A stretch of DNA of 64,000 nucleotides from Lathyrus oleraceus (GCF_024323335.1 NC_066581.1:224410039-224474038); one strand, 5' to 3'; positions 47,877 through 60,888 are shown, numbered from the stretch's first letter. The notes: generated by a model from the sequence alone, not told the origin. Numbers and translations: made by a program.

Positions 47877-48989
47877 CTATTTATCAGCGTTATTTTCTTC
47901 TAAAGTAGCTATAAGCTTATCGTACGAGAAATCATCGTTAATTGCTGTTCTTTCCGGTTCATGGTTCTCAAGTCTAGAGAGGTGATCTGCTACTACGTTT
48001 TCAGTTCCTTTCTTGTCTTTGATTTCCAAATTGAACACTTGTAGTAACAGGATCCACCTTAGGAGTCTAGGTTTTGCATCCTTTTTAGTTAAGAGGTATT
48101 TGATAGCAGCATGGTCAGTGTAGATGATTATTTTGGCTCCGACTAAGTAAGAACAAAATTTATCTAGCGCAAACACTACTGCTAGAAGTTCTTTCTCGGT
48201 TGTGGCGTAATTCATTTGTGCTTCATCTAGAGTTCTACTTGCGTAATATATAACATGAAGCTTTTTATCTTTTCGTTGTCCTAAAACAGCACCTACAGCG
48301 TAATCGCTGGCATCACACATTATTTCGAATGGTTCATTCCAATCTGGTGTCTGCATTATGGGTGCGGAGATCAGTGCTTGTTTAAGCGTTTGAAATGCTT
48401 CTAAACATTTATTGTCGAATATGAATTCAGCATCTTTCATCAATAATCCGGTCAACGGTTTAGTTATTTTAGAGAAGTCTTTAATGAATCGTCGGTAAAA
48501 ACCGGCATGTCCTAAGAAGCTTCGTACTTCTCTCACAGTCTTTGGAGGTTGAAGGTTTTCGATTACCTCTATTTTGGCCTTGTCTACTTCAATTCCTCTA
48601 TTTGAGATGATGTGTCCTAAAACAATTCCTTCTTGTACCATAAAGTGGCATTTTTCCCAATTAAGTACTAGGTTTACTTTTACACATCGCTCTAGAACTT
48701 TCTCTAGGTTTTCAAGGCATTCTTCAAAGCTTTGTCCGCATACGGAAAAGTCATCCATAAATACTTCCATGATGTTTTCTAGGAAATCGGCGAATATTGC
48801 CATCATGCATCTTTGGAAAGTTGCAGGAGCATTACACAAGCCAAACGACATTCGTCTATAAGCGAAGGTACCAAAAGGGCACGTGAACGTTGTCTTTTCT
48901 TGGTCATCAGGGTGAATTGGTATTTGAAAGAAACCTGAGTAACCGTCTAGATAACAGAAATGTGAATGTTTTGCTAATCGTTCTAACAT
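47877..48989 (-). pseudogene. pol: Athila reverse transcriptase and RNase H
   Basis: RT from the palm onward: [37 protein letters not shown] and the catalytic FMDDF (Asp pair at plus 48750-48755), then the connection region. RNase H follows ([50 protein letters not shown]). The N-terminal RT piece is in another frame (48983-49945) because of what looks like a 1-nt loss near 48998. A TAG (47877-47879) ends the frame before integrase. Catalytic residues of both enzymes are intact. Confidence 0.88.
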
Positions 48990-50029
48990 CTGGTCAATGA
49001 ATGGTAAAGGGAATGATCTTTTCGGGTTGCTTTGTTTAGTTTCCTATAGTCAATGCACATTCTCCATCCCGATTCGATTCGTTTGGTTATAGTTTCTCCT
49101 TTTTCATTTTCAATGACTGTTATACCTCCTTTCTTTGGTACTACGTGTACAGGACTAACCCATTTGCTATCAGATATAGGATATATGATACCTGCCTCTA
49201 ATAACTTGGTTATTTCCTTCTTCACTACCTCACTTAGGATCGGGTTTAGTCTTCTCTGGTGTTCCCTAGAAGTTTTACAGTCTTCTTCTAACATGATGCG
49301 ATGCATACAAATAGAAGGACTTATTCCTTTAAGATCGGTGATGTTGTAACCTAGTGCGGTTGGATATTTTCTTAAGATATGCAGGAGTTTTTCTGTTTCG
49401 AGTGTTCCTAGGTCAGCATTAACTATCACTGGTCGTTCAAGCTCTAAGTCTAGGAATTCGTATCTCAGATTCTTGGGAAGTGTTTTCAGGTCTAAGGTTG
49501 GTTTCTTGAGGCATTGCGTAGGGTCCGGTGTTATTGCTAAACATTGGTTAAGTTTGTCTTCTACAAGGTAGTCAGATGATTTGTCTTTTTCTAACTCCGT
49601 TTCTTTTATGCATTCATCGATGATATCCATGAAGTAACATGTATCTTCTATTGCAGGTGCTTTCAAAAATTGGGAAAGAATGAACTCAATTTTCTCTTCT
49701 CCTACTTCGAGTATGATTGCACCGGCGGTTGCTAAGAACGGTCTTCCCAGTATAATGGGTGTAACTTCATCTTCTCTAATATCCATAATTATAAAATCAG
49801 TTGGAATGTAGAATTGACCTATGCGCACTGGAACGTTTTCAAGAATTCCTACAGGATATTTTACGGAACGATCTGCTAGTTGCACAGACATTTTAGTTGG
49901 TCTTAATTCTCCCATTTCAAGTCTCTTGCATATGGATAAAGGCATAACACTAATACCGGCTCCTAAATCGCATAAGGCTTTGTCAATGACAAATTTTCCT
50001 ATGTGACAGGGTATAGAGAAACTACCTGC
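48983..50029 (-). pseudogene. pro: Athila protease and RT N-terminus
   Basis: This frame contains the protease active site CDLGAGISVMP (Asp codon at plus 49967-49969), the PIILGRPFLATAGA flap-end motif and a linker. The RT thumb/finger start follows ([43 protein letters not shown]), and the frame runs off at 48983. The upstream gag frame joins it out of phase at about 50025, where a tgca-like 4-nt excess is visible. The D-L-G-A active site is the usual form for Athila-type proteases. Confidence 0.82.
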
Positions 50030-51909
50030 ATGGGTCTTTAAGTTTAGGAGGCATATTCTGTATTATAGCACTACATTCAGCAGTAAGTGTAACGGTTTCG
50101 CTATCTTCAAGTTTTCTTTTATTAGAAAGAATTTCTTGTAAAAACTTGGCATATGAGGGCATCTGCGTAATAGCTTCTGTAAACGGAATAGTGACGTTTA
50201 ATTGTTTTAGTAGGTCGACAAATTTTTTAAATTGGCCCGCATCTTTGGTTTTAACAAGCCTTTGAGGGTAAGGGATAGGTGGTTTATAAGGTGGAGGAGG
50301 TACATAAGGTTCCTTCTTTTCTACGGTTTCCTTATTACTCTCTGCCTTTTCTTTAGGTTCACTTTCCTCAGTTGACCTTTCAGAGTTTTGGTTTTCTATC
50401 CTTGGGTCAGACGGTCCTTCCACTTCTCAGTATAATTGCATGAGCGTGGCTTCTTGGGTTAGGTTGGGGTTGGCCAGGAAATGTACCAGTTGGGGCAGCA
50501 GTAGGCGCTTGTTGTTGAGCTACTTGTGATATTTGCGTTTCCAGCATTTTGTTATGAGTAGCCAGGGCATCTACTTTACTTGCTAGTTGTTTAATTTGTT
50601 CGCCAGTGTGTACATTCTGGTTTAAGAAATCTTTATTGGTTTGCTGTTGAGAAGCTATAAAATTTTCCATCATGATTTCCAAGTTGGATTTCCTAGGGGC
50701 GTTATTATTAGATGTAGATGGGGTCGACTTCTGATATCCCGGAGGTATAGCTGGGGCTTGATTTGGAGATTGTCCAGGTGCGTATAGAGCATTATTACTC
50801 TTATATGAAAAATTTGGATGATTCTTCCAATTTGAGTTATAGGTATGCGAATAGGAGCTTCCTTGAGCATAGTTTACTTGCTCCGCTTGGATTCCTGTTA
50901 GGAGTTGACAATCTGCAGGAGTGTGACCTTGGATTCCACAGACTTCGCAATTCTGAGTTATTGCAACTACTGTGGCTGGAGGTGATACATTTAAACTTTC
51001 AATTTTCTGGACCAGAGCATCCACTTTTGCATTAACATGATCAAGGTTACTTATCTCGTACATGCCAGTTTTCGTTTGAGGTTTTTCCACCATTGTTCGT
51101 TCGGTTCCCCACTGATAGTGGTTTTGAGCCATGCTTTCGATAAGTTGGTAAGCGTCAGCATAAGGTTTGTTCATTAGCGCACCACCTGCGGCGACATCTA
51201 TTGTTAACCTTGTGTTGTACAGGAGACCATTATAGAATGTATCAATTACTAACCAGTCTTCTAAACCATGGTGTGGACAAAGTCTCATCATGTCTTTGTA
51301 TCTTTCCCATGCTTCGAAAAGAGACTCGTTATCTTTCTGTTTAAATCCATTTATTTGGGCTCTTAACATAGCTGTTTTGCTTGGCGGAAAATATCGAGCA
51401 AGAAAAACTTTCTTCAACTCGTTCCATGTGGTGACTGAGTTGGAAGGAAGAGATTGAAGCCATCTTCTAGCGCTATCTCTTAGTGAGAAAGGAAAAAGAC
51501 GAAGTCGAATTGCCTCTGAAGTGACACCATTAGCTTTAACAGTATCAGCGTATTGGACAAATACGGATAAATGAAGGTTAGGATCCTCGGTAGGATTCCC
51601 AGAGAATTGGTTCTGTTGCACTGCCTGCAACATTGAAGGTTTGAGTTCAAAGTTGTTTGCTTCGATTGCGGGTGGAGCAATACTTGAATGTGGTTCATCT
51701 TGCGATGGAGCGGCGTAATCTCTAAGAGCACGAGCTGGTTCTCCCATCTCGGGTATCGAAGGGAAAATATTTTTGAAATCAGGAAGTTCTACAGGAGGGA
51801 GATTGTTTGCAGCACGATATTCCCGAATTCGTCGTAAGACTCGGAGATATAGTTAAATATCGTTGATTCGTAAGTAGAGCGGTTCGCCTTGTGAGCGAGT
51901 GCGTGGCAT
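50022..51909 (-). pseudogene. gag: Athila gag
   Basis: It starts at an ATG at 51909 (MPRTRSQGEPL), with an in-frame TAA at 51853-51855. The frame is then open through 50407: capsid RLRLFPFSLRDSARRWLQSL, FLARYFPPSKTAML, YKDMMRLCPHHG; zinc knuckle CX2CX4HX4C (CEVCGIQGHTPADC); and a Gln-rich tail ending ILRSGRTV. A frameshift at about 50415 leads to 50022-50423 (Glu/Lys-rich, PPPPYKPPIPYPQRL, EAITQMPSYAKFLQ). This is full-length Athila gag with one nonsense codon and one frameshift. Confidence 0.87.
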
Positions 51910-51995
51910 ACAAATCAACGAAAGAAAGAAAAGAAAAAGAAAAGCCTTAGTCTCTACAGCGTAACAGGAGAGTTACGATATCGACTAAATAAAAG

Positions 51996-52013
51996 TCCCC
52001 GGCAACGGCGCCA
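51996..52013 (-). other. Primer-binding site of the Athila element (tRNA-Asp type)
   Basis: On the minus strand TGGCGCCGTTGCCGGGGA, 6 nt after the 5' LTR. This is the well-known Athila/Calypso primer site, complementary to tRNA-Asp. Confidence 0.92.
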
Positions 52014-52019
52014 AAAACT

Positions 52020-53754
52020 TGATCGCTCGACTTTATGAGTCGAATTGGGGTACAAACTGCAAGTGCACAGTTCTATCGCGTAGTTTTAAAAGATATCGAT
52101 CCCACAGGGACTTATGAATCGATATACCGTTATCTAAGGTTACTTCGTAAAGCTAAGGCAGGTAATACTTTGATTTTTGGGGGAAAAGGCTAAAACTAAA
52201 CTAAATTCTAGATTAAATATCAATAAAGCGGATATCGGTCTGTAATTCGTCGTAATTAGGGAATCAATTCTTTATTGGTTTCTTGGTTTTAAAGTAAATC
52301 TTTTCAGTTGACGCTATTGGTTAAAAGTTTTATCTCAAACTCTCGCTCTGTTGAATAAACTATGATTTTATATTAACGTAGCTGTCACTTATAGTTAAGT
52401 CAAAAACCACTTTTTGAAAACAATAGAATCCGTAGAAACTCTTTTTAAGAAAACACTAATCGTTTAAACACCCTTATCTCAAACTCTCGCTCTGTTGACT
52501 TAGGTTATATAATTAAACTCAAATGCTTAACTCTCGCCCTCACATTCAATCTTTAAAAATACTTTTTGAAAAAGGTTAGAATTTAATTAACTCTAAAAAT
52601 TGCTCTCGCCCTGATCTAGAATTAATGTCCAATTTACACTGTCCAGTCAAAACCTCAAACTCTCGCTCTATTGATTTTAACTTCTTTATGTCTTTTACTT
52701 TCGTACAAAAACTTTGTTATTAAACCTGTAAATTGAGACCGTAAAAAGAGTGATTTTAATTTTAAACTTTAGATAAACCAACTTAGTTTTGATTCCTTCA
52801 TTCCGCTTACTTTACATACCGATACCTAAATAAATTAGCCAGACATGCTAAACAGACTTAAATAAATATCATGCATAAACAGACTCATCGCAGGCAAACA
52901 ATATAAATTAATAGTAAAAACAAGCATATATAAATTCAACAAATAAATATAGAACCTGAATAATTAAATAGCAGTCTTGAACACTCCACCATAGACCGGT
53001 TGGATTTGTTCTTGAGTTCTTCAATCAGGCAGAAAAATAAAACGAAGGAATAAAAAAACTCGATTCTAACGTAAGGTTAGATCCGGTAAAAGGTACACAA
53101 TAGTTTCCGGTGTAGAAACTATTGTGCGAAAAATTAATTAAGAGCTAGAAAAGAAAATAGAATTGCAAAAGGAAAACAATATAAAAATTTGTCAAAGTAA
53201 TACTGTAAAAATATGCCTAAGCTGCTGGAAGAAGAAAAAAATGCGAAAACGGCAAAAATCTGGAAAAAGCGTGGAACCCTGAGCTTTCCAAAAAGCTACT
53301 ATTTATATGCTACCTCCTGCAACTGCTTCCGCGTCAAAAGTCTTCAACGTGCAGAATTGTTGGGCGTGGAAATAGGGCTCAACTCTCTCTCAACGTCTCT
53401 GAAGCGTTCCTTGTGCCTCAAATATAGGGGAATGGTGTGACGTCCGTCACACCATGTGTGACGCTCGTCACACAAGTGCATATAGCGTGACGCTCGTCAC
53501 AACCTCTGTGACGCTCGTCACAGGCACAACACCTGTGCCTTCTTTGGGCTGGGCTTGGCTTTTGCTATTTGTTTCCAGAAACTTCTTTTTGCACCTCCTT
53601 TTCTTCCTTTTTTTACTTTTGCTTCAAATAGATACCTGAGATAAATAGAAAGGAAATACCGCGTAATATCTGATAAAATGAAATAAATTAAAGTAAATAA
53701 TAATATAATTTAATTGAATTAAGTCCTAAAATGTGATATAATTTCATGTTATCA
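52020..53754 (-). repeat. 5' LTR of the Athila element
   Basis: 1735 bp, the same length as 40173-41907 (offset 11847) with four differences seen. U3 holds the TGACG array (53434-53523) and a TATA box (53300-53308). Confidence 0.95.
53300..53523 (-). promoter_or_regulatory. Promoter region of the Athila 5' LTR
   Basis: Sense order: four TGACG palindromes (53523 down to 53434), then about 125 bp on, ATATAAATA (plus 53300-53308). This copy would drive the genomic RNA. Confidence 0.65.
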
Positions 53755-56700
53755 AACCACAACCCTTACCAAAGGAATCACTCACCATTTTCAATATTTT
53801 TGAGTTTGAAATTCAGCAACATTAGTTGAATTTCAAAGCTAGATTCCTTAGTCAATCATCTTCCATATATTCAGAGATAAAAAAGGAGCAAAAAGCTTGA
53901 AGGATTCGTGGCCAGAACTCACCATTTTTGAAGGTATAAGCTCAAACTGTTTGGATCTGAAACTCACAATTCAATGTAGTATTCTTGTGTTTTTGTGGTT
54001 CTCTGAAGTCCTCATACTTGAGGCAAGCTTTTGGTGAATTTAATTTTCCATTTCAAGATCAATCCGTGTGGACACCATGATTTTCTCCTTCATTTTTCTC
54101 TCAATATAGGAAGAATGAGGAGAATCTAATGGTACAGTGATGATCTACATCACATGGGCTTCATTTCCATGCCCTTGTTTTTCATTTTTGTTGAGAATCG
54201 TTTTCCTACAATTCTGGCCGGATTTTGTTTGGTTGACTGGAGAAGATGGTGGTTTCCACCACCACCACCACGTGTACTGATCCCAACCATTGGATCCCTC
54301 CCTCAAGATCTAATCTCGTGCATCCATTTTGATTACTTCTTTTAAATCATTATGTTTCGCTGCTGACTTGAGTACATCATGCACCCTAAGATCCAGGCCG
54401 TGTAACATGCCACGTCAATTAATGAAATGGATCCAGTGGCTCAGCTTTTTTCGCTTTATTTCATTTTCTCTTTATTTTCTTTTAATTCATTCTATTTTCA
54501 ATAATTCACAAAAAATTCATATGAGGTCAGAAAAATATGAGACCAACTCTAAAAATTTTCTTGAAAAATCAAGTTTCATCTTATGATTTTTAATTATTTT
54601 TGTGACCTCATTTGATATTTTTAATGAATTATTTGGTTTTTAATGAATTTAATTCATTTTAAAATACTTTCTGACTTTAGAAAAATACAAAAATATTTTC
54701 ATAGCATCTATGGATCATGATAAGTCAATGAAAAATAGTCTCAACAATTTCTTGTTTGTTTTGAGATTATTTGAGATTTTAATTCATATTATGCTATTTT
54801 TGGTTGTTTTTAATTGATTTTAATTTCTTCCTGGCTTTAAAAATTTGTGAGAAAATTAGTCAAAGTTTGTTTGACTATGTTGAACCTATGAAAATTTAAT
54901 TGGACTTATTGAAGTTGTTTTGAATTGAATTTGCGGTTCAACTTTGTTTGTTTGTTTTTTTATTTGTATTTTCTTTTAATTCAAAATTTATCAAAAAAAA
55001 TATTATTGACTTCTTGACTTATTATATTCATTTCTCTTCTGTTTGGTGTGGATCAAGGTTGAATTGATTCAACTTTGATCAAATTCATTGGATCTTGTGA
55101 TTTGAGAATCCTTAAGGATCATCACCTAGAGAGATGAATGAATTTGATCAAGGATGAGTTATCCCTTGATCAATTGGGATTGGTTGTTGTCTTCTTACCC
55201 CCTCCCTTTCATCTTCATCCTTTTCTTTCCCTCAATGGCCAATGAGTTAAAGTCTTGAGGTTGGTCTTGACAAATAGATGTTTAATCTTCTTTGATCCAA
55301 ACCAAACTCAACTTGATCCATGATCAAGTGGTTGTTTTGTGTCAAAGATAGGTTACTTCTTGGTCAAGCAAATAACCAAAAGTCAATACAAGGTCTTTCC
55401 CCTCTTGTTTGGCATGGCAAGTTTATGGAGCTTGGCTTACTAGTCATGACCTCTAACTTGTGTTCTTTGCCTATATTATTATTGACCGGCCTCAGATAGG
55501 TGTGGCTACTATATTAGTCCACTTACGATTTCTTAACATAGCGCTACATTGTCTTATGACAAGCTAACATAACTCTACTAACTACTAAGTTTAATTTGAG
55601 CTTTTAAATTCTTGTCATTTACTTTTAATGTCCTTTATTTCTTGCTCATTATTTATCTTGATTTTCACTTTGCTCACTTTATCACATATTTTATGTTTAA
55701 GTCATTTTTTTCTTTTGCTCATTTGAGCTCATTATTGTATATAAATATATTGCTATTTTGTGTTGTTTTGTGTTTGTTTTGATGTGAACCAAAATGAAAA
55801 AAGGAGAAAGGACTTAGAATTAGGATTCACCCATGCTTAAAGGAGTTCAAGAGCAACTAAGCCTCATGCCTTTAGAATGCAAAATGTGTTGAAGAGCAAC
55901 TAGGCCTCATGCCTTTAGAATGCTAAAATTCAAAGTTGACCTCAAAGAACTTCTCCTCAAACTTATTCTTTTTTCATTCCCTTTATTATGTTGTGAGCCT
56001 TTTAATGTGTGCTTTTGGTGTGATAGGAGTCTCATCTTAAGATTGGGAAAAGAGGACCATTGCTATGAGTAGCCAAGTTAAGAGCCAAGCCAAATGGAGA
56101 TCCTAGGATCTTGAATTCAAATTATTGATTACTTACTTTGTATACTAAATCCAAAGGAAAGGAGCATCCTGAGTCATCTCTATGACTCAAAGAAAAGGAA
56201 CTCCAAGGGTTATCTCTTCCCTCTTATCTTTGTTTGCTTTAGGAATAACCCTTCTCTCCCTCTAACCAAGCCAAAAATATTTTTCAAAACTTTGACTTTA
56301 TTTCAAATTAGAAACCTAGGCCTCAGGCCTTTGACTTTTCAAAACCATTTTCATAAATACTCATTGTAAATAAACTTTAATCCAACTTTGACCTCATTTT
56401 GTAAATAAATTCAATTTGTAAATATAACCCATTTCAAGTTGTTTTGTGGTTCCAATGGCCATTTGTTAAACTCTTTTCAAAAACATTAGTCATAGGTTTG
56501 AGTTATCATAGTGGTTGATGTAAATCTTACCTCATCCTTAGTGTTGGATTATAAGCCTTCCATGCTTATTATAGGGTTAACCCCTCACTAACATGTTGAA
56601 GTCTTCCTCGCATGGTGGATTGTTGATTTAGGTTGAGTTTTCTCCCTTTGATAACAAAAGACCTTTATACTTTTGATTAAAATCAATTCACCAATCTTTG

Positions 56701-56962
56701 AAATTTTTACCATGAACTACGAGGTTTTGATCCTCCTTTGTGATGGTACGTAGGCAATGGGTTCATCCATTCAAACAATAAAATCTGTAAATATAATCTA
56801 TTCTCTTCTCATCCCTCCAATCTTTTGCACAAATATTTTCATAAATACCAACCTACAACACATATTTTCAAAAAGGGTTCCCTTAGAGTACTAAGGATGT
56901 TTTGGGTGCGTAAAACCTTCCCATTTCATAACCAGCCCCTTACCTAGATTTATGACATTTTT
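53755..56962 (+). repeat. Ogre 2 5' LTR, second piece
   Basis: LTR continuation after the Athila insertion. It aligns with Ogre 1 LTR landmarks such as the tagcgcta block (55545 here, 7397 there) and the rule gtacgtaggca (56748). It stops at about 56962, where the LTR end is deleted. The combined LTR length of about 4.8 kb matches Ogre 1. Confidence 0.82.
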
Positions 56963-57459
56963 GCGAAGGTCGTTCAAGTGTAAGACTTGATGTGATTGTT
57001 ACGCGATACTACACTCATAAGAGTCCCTCTTGAGAATATTTTTGGAGGACGAGTAGTCGTTTTATCCGATAATATCTGAAAGATGGGATGATGATTATGG
57101 GAACCTTTTTAGAACATGACTGTCAGGTTTAACCGTAGTACACTCCTGTTGGGTAGTTCTTAACCGAGACTCCATGCTCGTGACTCACAATAAACCCGTG
57201 ATTCGCGGTCGATCCTTTCTCGTATATCCTCAAAATCAATGGATCTTTGGTGTTGATATGGTGTAAGATATAATCCACCAAGATAGATGATTGATATTGA
57301 CGATGACTTGAGCCATCCCATGACCTTTGTGTGGTGTGACTTGCTTGATCCTTGAGTGTGTTTGTTGCATCCATGCATCCATGCATTCATCCGCATTCAT
57401 GTCATCCACAACAAGATTTTTGCAAGGAACTTAAAAGGTCTATTTGCAAATTTTCAGAC
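56963..57459 (+). other. Ogre 2 leader, PBS deleted
   Basis: It begins at gcgaaggtcgttcaag, equivalent to Ogre 1 position 9362. The LTR end, PBS and first leader part (about 530 bp in Ogre 1) are missing. No gene. Confidence 0.75.
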
Positions 57460-58910
57460 ATGGATAAGCAAAGAAGGAATACGAAGAAGTACAGTTTCAG
57501 ACAACCCGACTTGAGAGAGTTAAGGCATTTGACATCTTATGTATTAGAGCCCTTGGAGTTCAAAGCTCGCCATGGGAAGCTTCTAGCTATTCTCTCTACC
57601 AAGGTGGATGAAGGTCTGATGAGGGTGTTGGTGCAGTTCTACGATCCTCTGTATTGGTGTTTCACTTTTTCGGATTTCCAGCTTTTTCATACATTGGAGG
57701 AGTACGCTTATCATATGGGTATACCTATTCTTGACCGATTGTGGTTCAGTGGTTTGGAGAAGATTTTGTCTTCTCAAGAAATTGCTGACATGCTTCACAT
57801 GGAGGTATCTGACATTGTTGCCAATATGACTACCAAGGGTGGGATTCAAGGTCTCCCGTCTGATTTTCTGATTGCCAAAGCTACCTTGTTTGGGAAGGCC
57901 ATGAGTAAGGAAGCTTTTGAAGCCATATTTGTACTCCTCACCTATGGGCTAGTGTTATTTCCCAACATGGACAACTTCGTGGATGTGAACGCTATTATGA
58001 TATTCTCTTCTCTTAATCTCGTTCCGACTCTGTTGGGTGACACTTATTTATCTTTGCATGTGAGGAATGCAAAGGGTGGTGGTTCCATTGTATGTTGTCT
58101 GCCTCTGTTGTACAAGTGGTTTATTTTGCACTTGCCTCAGACGCTTGCCTTCAAGGAGAACAAGGGATGTCTACGGTGGTCCATGAGACTTATGTCTCTC
58201 ACTAATGATGATATCTCTTAGTATAATCATGTTTATGATGGCATTAAGATTATTGATTCTTGTGGTGAGTTCTCCAATGTACCTCTTCTTGGTACATGTT
58301 GTGGAATTAACTACAACCCTTCTTTGGCTCGCCGCTAGCTTGGGTTCCCCTTAAAGGATAAACCTAACAACATTTCGTTGGAAGGCTTATTCTTTCAAGA
58401 GGGTAAAGATCCCTAAAACTGAAGGATAGGATGGTCCACGCCTGGCGCAAAGTTCATAGGAAAGGGAGGAATGAGCTTGGTCCAAGGAATTGTGTTGCTT
58501 TGGAGCCTTACACCTCTTGGGTAAGGAAGAGAGCCTTCGAGTACCGCATGCCGTATGAGTATCCGAGACCTACCCTTATGGTTATGGTTGGGCCTTCAAC
58601 CCTCCCTAATCAAGGAGTAGAGGAGTTGAGAGACGAAGACCGTTCGTGTGCTTGGGTTCGTGAGCGTGATGAGCTTCTTCAGCAACTCAAAGAGAAGGAT
58701 GCATTTATCGAGTTTCTAGAGCATCAGGTTGTTGATGAGCCCATTGATATGGTTACTTCTCTCCTACCTCACTCGTCTAGGTTTTGGAAGAAGAGATATG
58801 ATCAGCTCGCCAAGGAGAAGGCCGACATGGAAGCAGCTTATGACAGAGAGGTGAAGAAGCTTCGTGCGAATTATCTTCCTATCTCGAAGGCTTTAGACGA
58901 CTGCTTCTAG
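57460..58910 (+). pseudogene. Ogre 2 ORF1 protein, broken
   Basis: Same unknown-function ORF1 as 9860-11362; ATG at 57460 (MDKQRRNTKKYSF). It is open to a TAG at 58219-58221, where Ogre 1 has TGG. Further in-frame stops lie at 58336-58338 and 58414-58416, then a frameshift. 58431-58910 resumes with the Glu/Lys-rich coiled-coil end (RFWKKRYDQLAKEKADME). Conserved blocks with Ogre 1: VQFYDPLY, FVDVNAI, LVPTLLGD, SIVCCLPLLYKWF. The two copies share high similarity through the globular part, consistent with past selection. Confidence 0.8.
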
Positions 58911-59200
58911 GGCTTCATAGGATGTTTATTCTCCTTTTCTCTTGTATTGTATTTAGTTACCGAGAGTGTACTTCTTTGGTGTAAAAAGTTTCCAAATATT
59001 ATATTGCTATGAGTATTCCACATATGTCTCAAAAAGTTCAATATTTCCAAAATATTTGCAAATAGATCCTTATAAAGTTCCTCCGATAAAAAATAAAAGC
59101 ATATGCACAAGCATTGCATGCATCATATGCATAAGCAGGTTTTGGTTCCGAGCTCTTGATACAGTGGTCTAATTCTTTGCTCTTCATTTATTTTGAAGAC

Positions 59201-60852
59201 AAGCTGACGCATCCATACCGCACTCGCGCAAACGTCAAGGAAATGGCCGAACAACTAGAGAACAAGAACAGAGAACTCAAAGAAGAAGTCAGTCGGTTAT
59301 CTGCTCTAGTGGATTCTCTGCTCCAAGCTCAAAAGCAAGCTGTAAATATGCAAGCGTCTGCGTCCAATCAAGCACCTGAAGTAGCTTCTACCTCTATACC
59401 AGCCCCTGCTATGGGATTAGTCAATGTTATGCATTCCAGTTACCCTTGGGGAATGCCCCATAATTTCATGCCCGAAGGATATCATCCGCAAGTGAAAGTT
59501 CAGCCGGCATCTAGCGCGGTCCCTGTGGTGCCACCCCCGGTGGTTAATTTTGTTCCTATTCCAGCTCTCATTCCTCAAGTCCGTGTTGACGAGACTATCT
59601 ACCATTCCGAGGCATTTGAGAACCCAGATGTGTAAGACAAATTAGACGAGATGAGAGACCAGTTCTCTGACTTGAGGAAGGAAATGAAGGCCCTTCGAGG
59701 GAAAGACTTGTTTGGGAAGAGCGCCTCTGAGCTCTGTTTGGTCCCGAATGTAAAGATATCGATAAAGTTCAAGGTCCCTGACTTTGAAAAATACAAGGGG
59801 AATAGCTGTCCACTCAACCATTTAGTCATGTATGCTAGAAAAATGTCTACGCATACCGACAATGACCAACTGCTCATCCATTATTTTTAAGACAGCCTGT
59901 TTGGCGCTGCCTTAAAGTGGTACATGGGTCTTGACTGTGGCTCTGTGCGCACTTTCAATGACCTCGGTGAGCTTTCGTAAGGCAGTACAAGTACAACGTG
60001 GATACGGCTCCAGACAGAGATCAATTGAGGGCGATGTCCCAAAAAGATAAGGAAACCTTCAAGGAGTATGCCCAGAGATGGAGGGAATTGGCAGCTCAGA
60101 TAGTGCCACCATTAGAGGAGAAGGAGATGACAGAGATCTTTTTGAAGACTTTGAGCTCTTTCTATTATGAGCGTATGATTGCTAGTGCTCCCTCGGACTT
60201 TACCGAAATGGTAAATATGGGGATGAGACTAGAAGAGGGAGTCCGTGAAAGACGTCTGTCCCGTGATGATAATTCTTTTGCAAAGAAATATGGAGGATTT
60301 TCTAGAAAGAAGAAAGGGGAGACTCATGTTGTTTCTTCCCATAGTAAAAGAAGGCCCTCTGTGAGGAGAAAGGAAGTTTGACCAGTCGTCAACCAACACC
60401 AGGTGGCTCAGATAACACCTGTTTTCAGAGAAGCTCAACAACCACAACAATAATCTCGTCAACAACAACAGGCTTACCGGCCTCGTAGCAACAATAACAA
60501 CAACAGCACCAACAATTATGAGAAGAAGAGGGTAACTTTTGACCCGATTCCTATGACTTACGCTGAACTGTATCCTTCCTTGATTGATAGGAAGTTGGTA
60601 ACTCCATGTGATCCTCCTGTTGTGCCAGTCAATCTTCAATGGTGGTACAAGCCTGAACTTCATTGTGTGTATCATTTCGGTGCGCCCAGACATGATGTGG
60701 AGAACTTCTTTCCGTTGAAGACGAAGGTGCAAGACCTTGTGAGGAGTGGGATACTATCCTTTGAGGATACATGCCCTAATGTTAAGAAGAACCCATTGCC
60801 CGAGCATGGGAAGGCGGTTGTGTTGATTCCTCAGGATTGGCAGGAATTTTAG
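59201..60852 (+). pseudogene. gag: Ogre 2 gag, broken
   Basis: Starts with KLTHPYRTRAN, then the coiled coil from the ATG at 59243 (MAEQLENKNRELKEEV). The Ala/Pro-rich region and capsid core ([38 protein letters not shown]) follow. Stops at 59633-59635 and 59888-59890, a frameshift near 59975 and a TGA at 60379-60381 break it. The C-terminus has Gln/Asn repeats and a CX2HX5H zinc-knuckle-like motif whose last Cys is replaced by Phe. The element is interrupted by Z 36 bp after 60852. Confidence 0.82.
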
Positions 60853-60888
60853 AAAACAAATAATGTAATCATCTCTGTTGTTTTAATA

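Larger units (their letters stand above)
40173..53754 (-). mobile_element. Athila-lineage Ty3/gypsy element, structurally complete
   Basis: 13,582 bp, bounded by identical 5-bp duplications AACCA (40168-40172 and 53755-53759). In sense (minus) order: 5' LTR, tRNA-Asp-type PBS, gag, protease, RT-RNase H, integrase, ORF A, ORF B, PPT, 3' LTR. The LTRs are both 1735 bp and I count four differences. The PBS string and the ATHILA ORF-1-like proteins place it in the Athila lineage. Pol carries several lesions despite its youth. Confidence 0.93.
38568..60888 (+). mobile_element. Ogre 2 (Ty3/gypsy, Ogre lineage), interrupted and deleted
   Basis: 5' LTR in two pieces (38568-40172 and 53755-56962) around the Athila insertion, then leader, ORF1 and gag, interrupted at 60889 by Z. 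The LTR start reads TTTAAGACCCTAATTTTGACCC, with the canonical TG mutated to TT. Homology to Ogre 1 runs throughout, but the two are clearly different copies or subfamilies. A deletion removed the LTR end and PBS. Confidence 0.88.
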
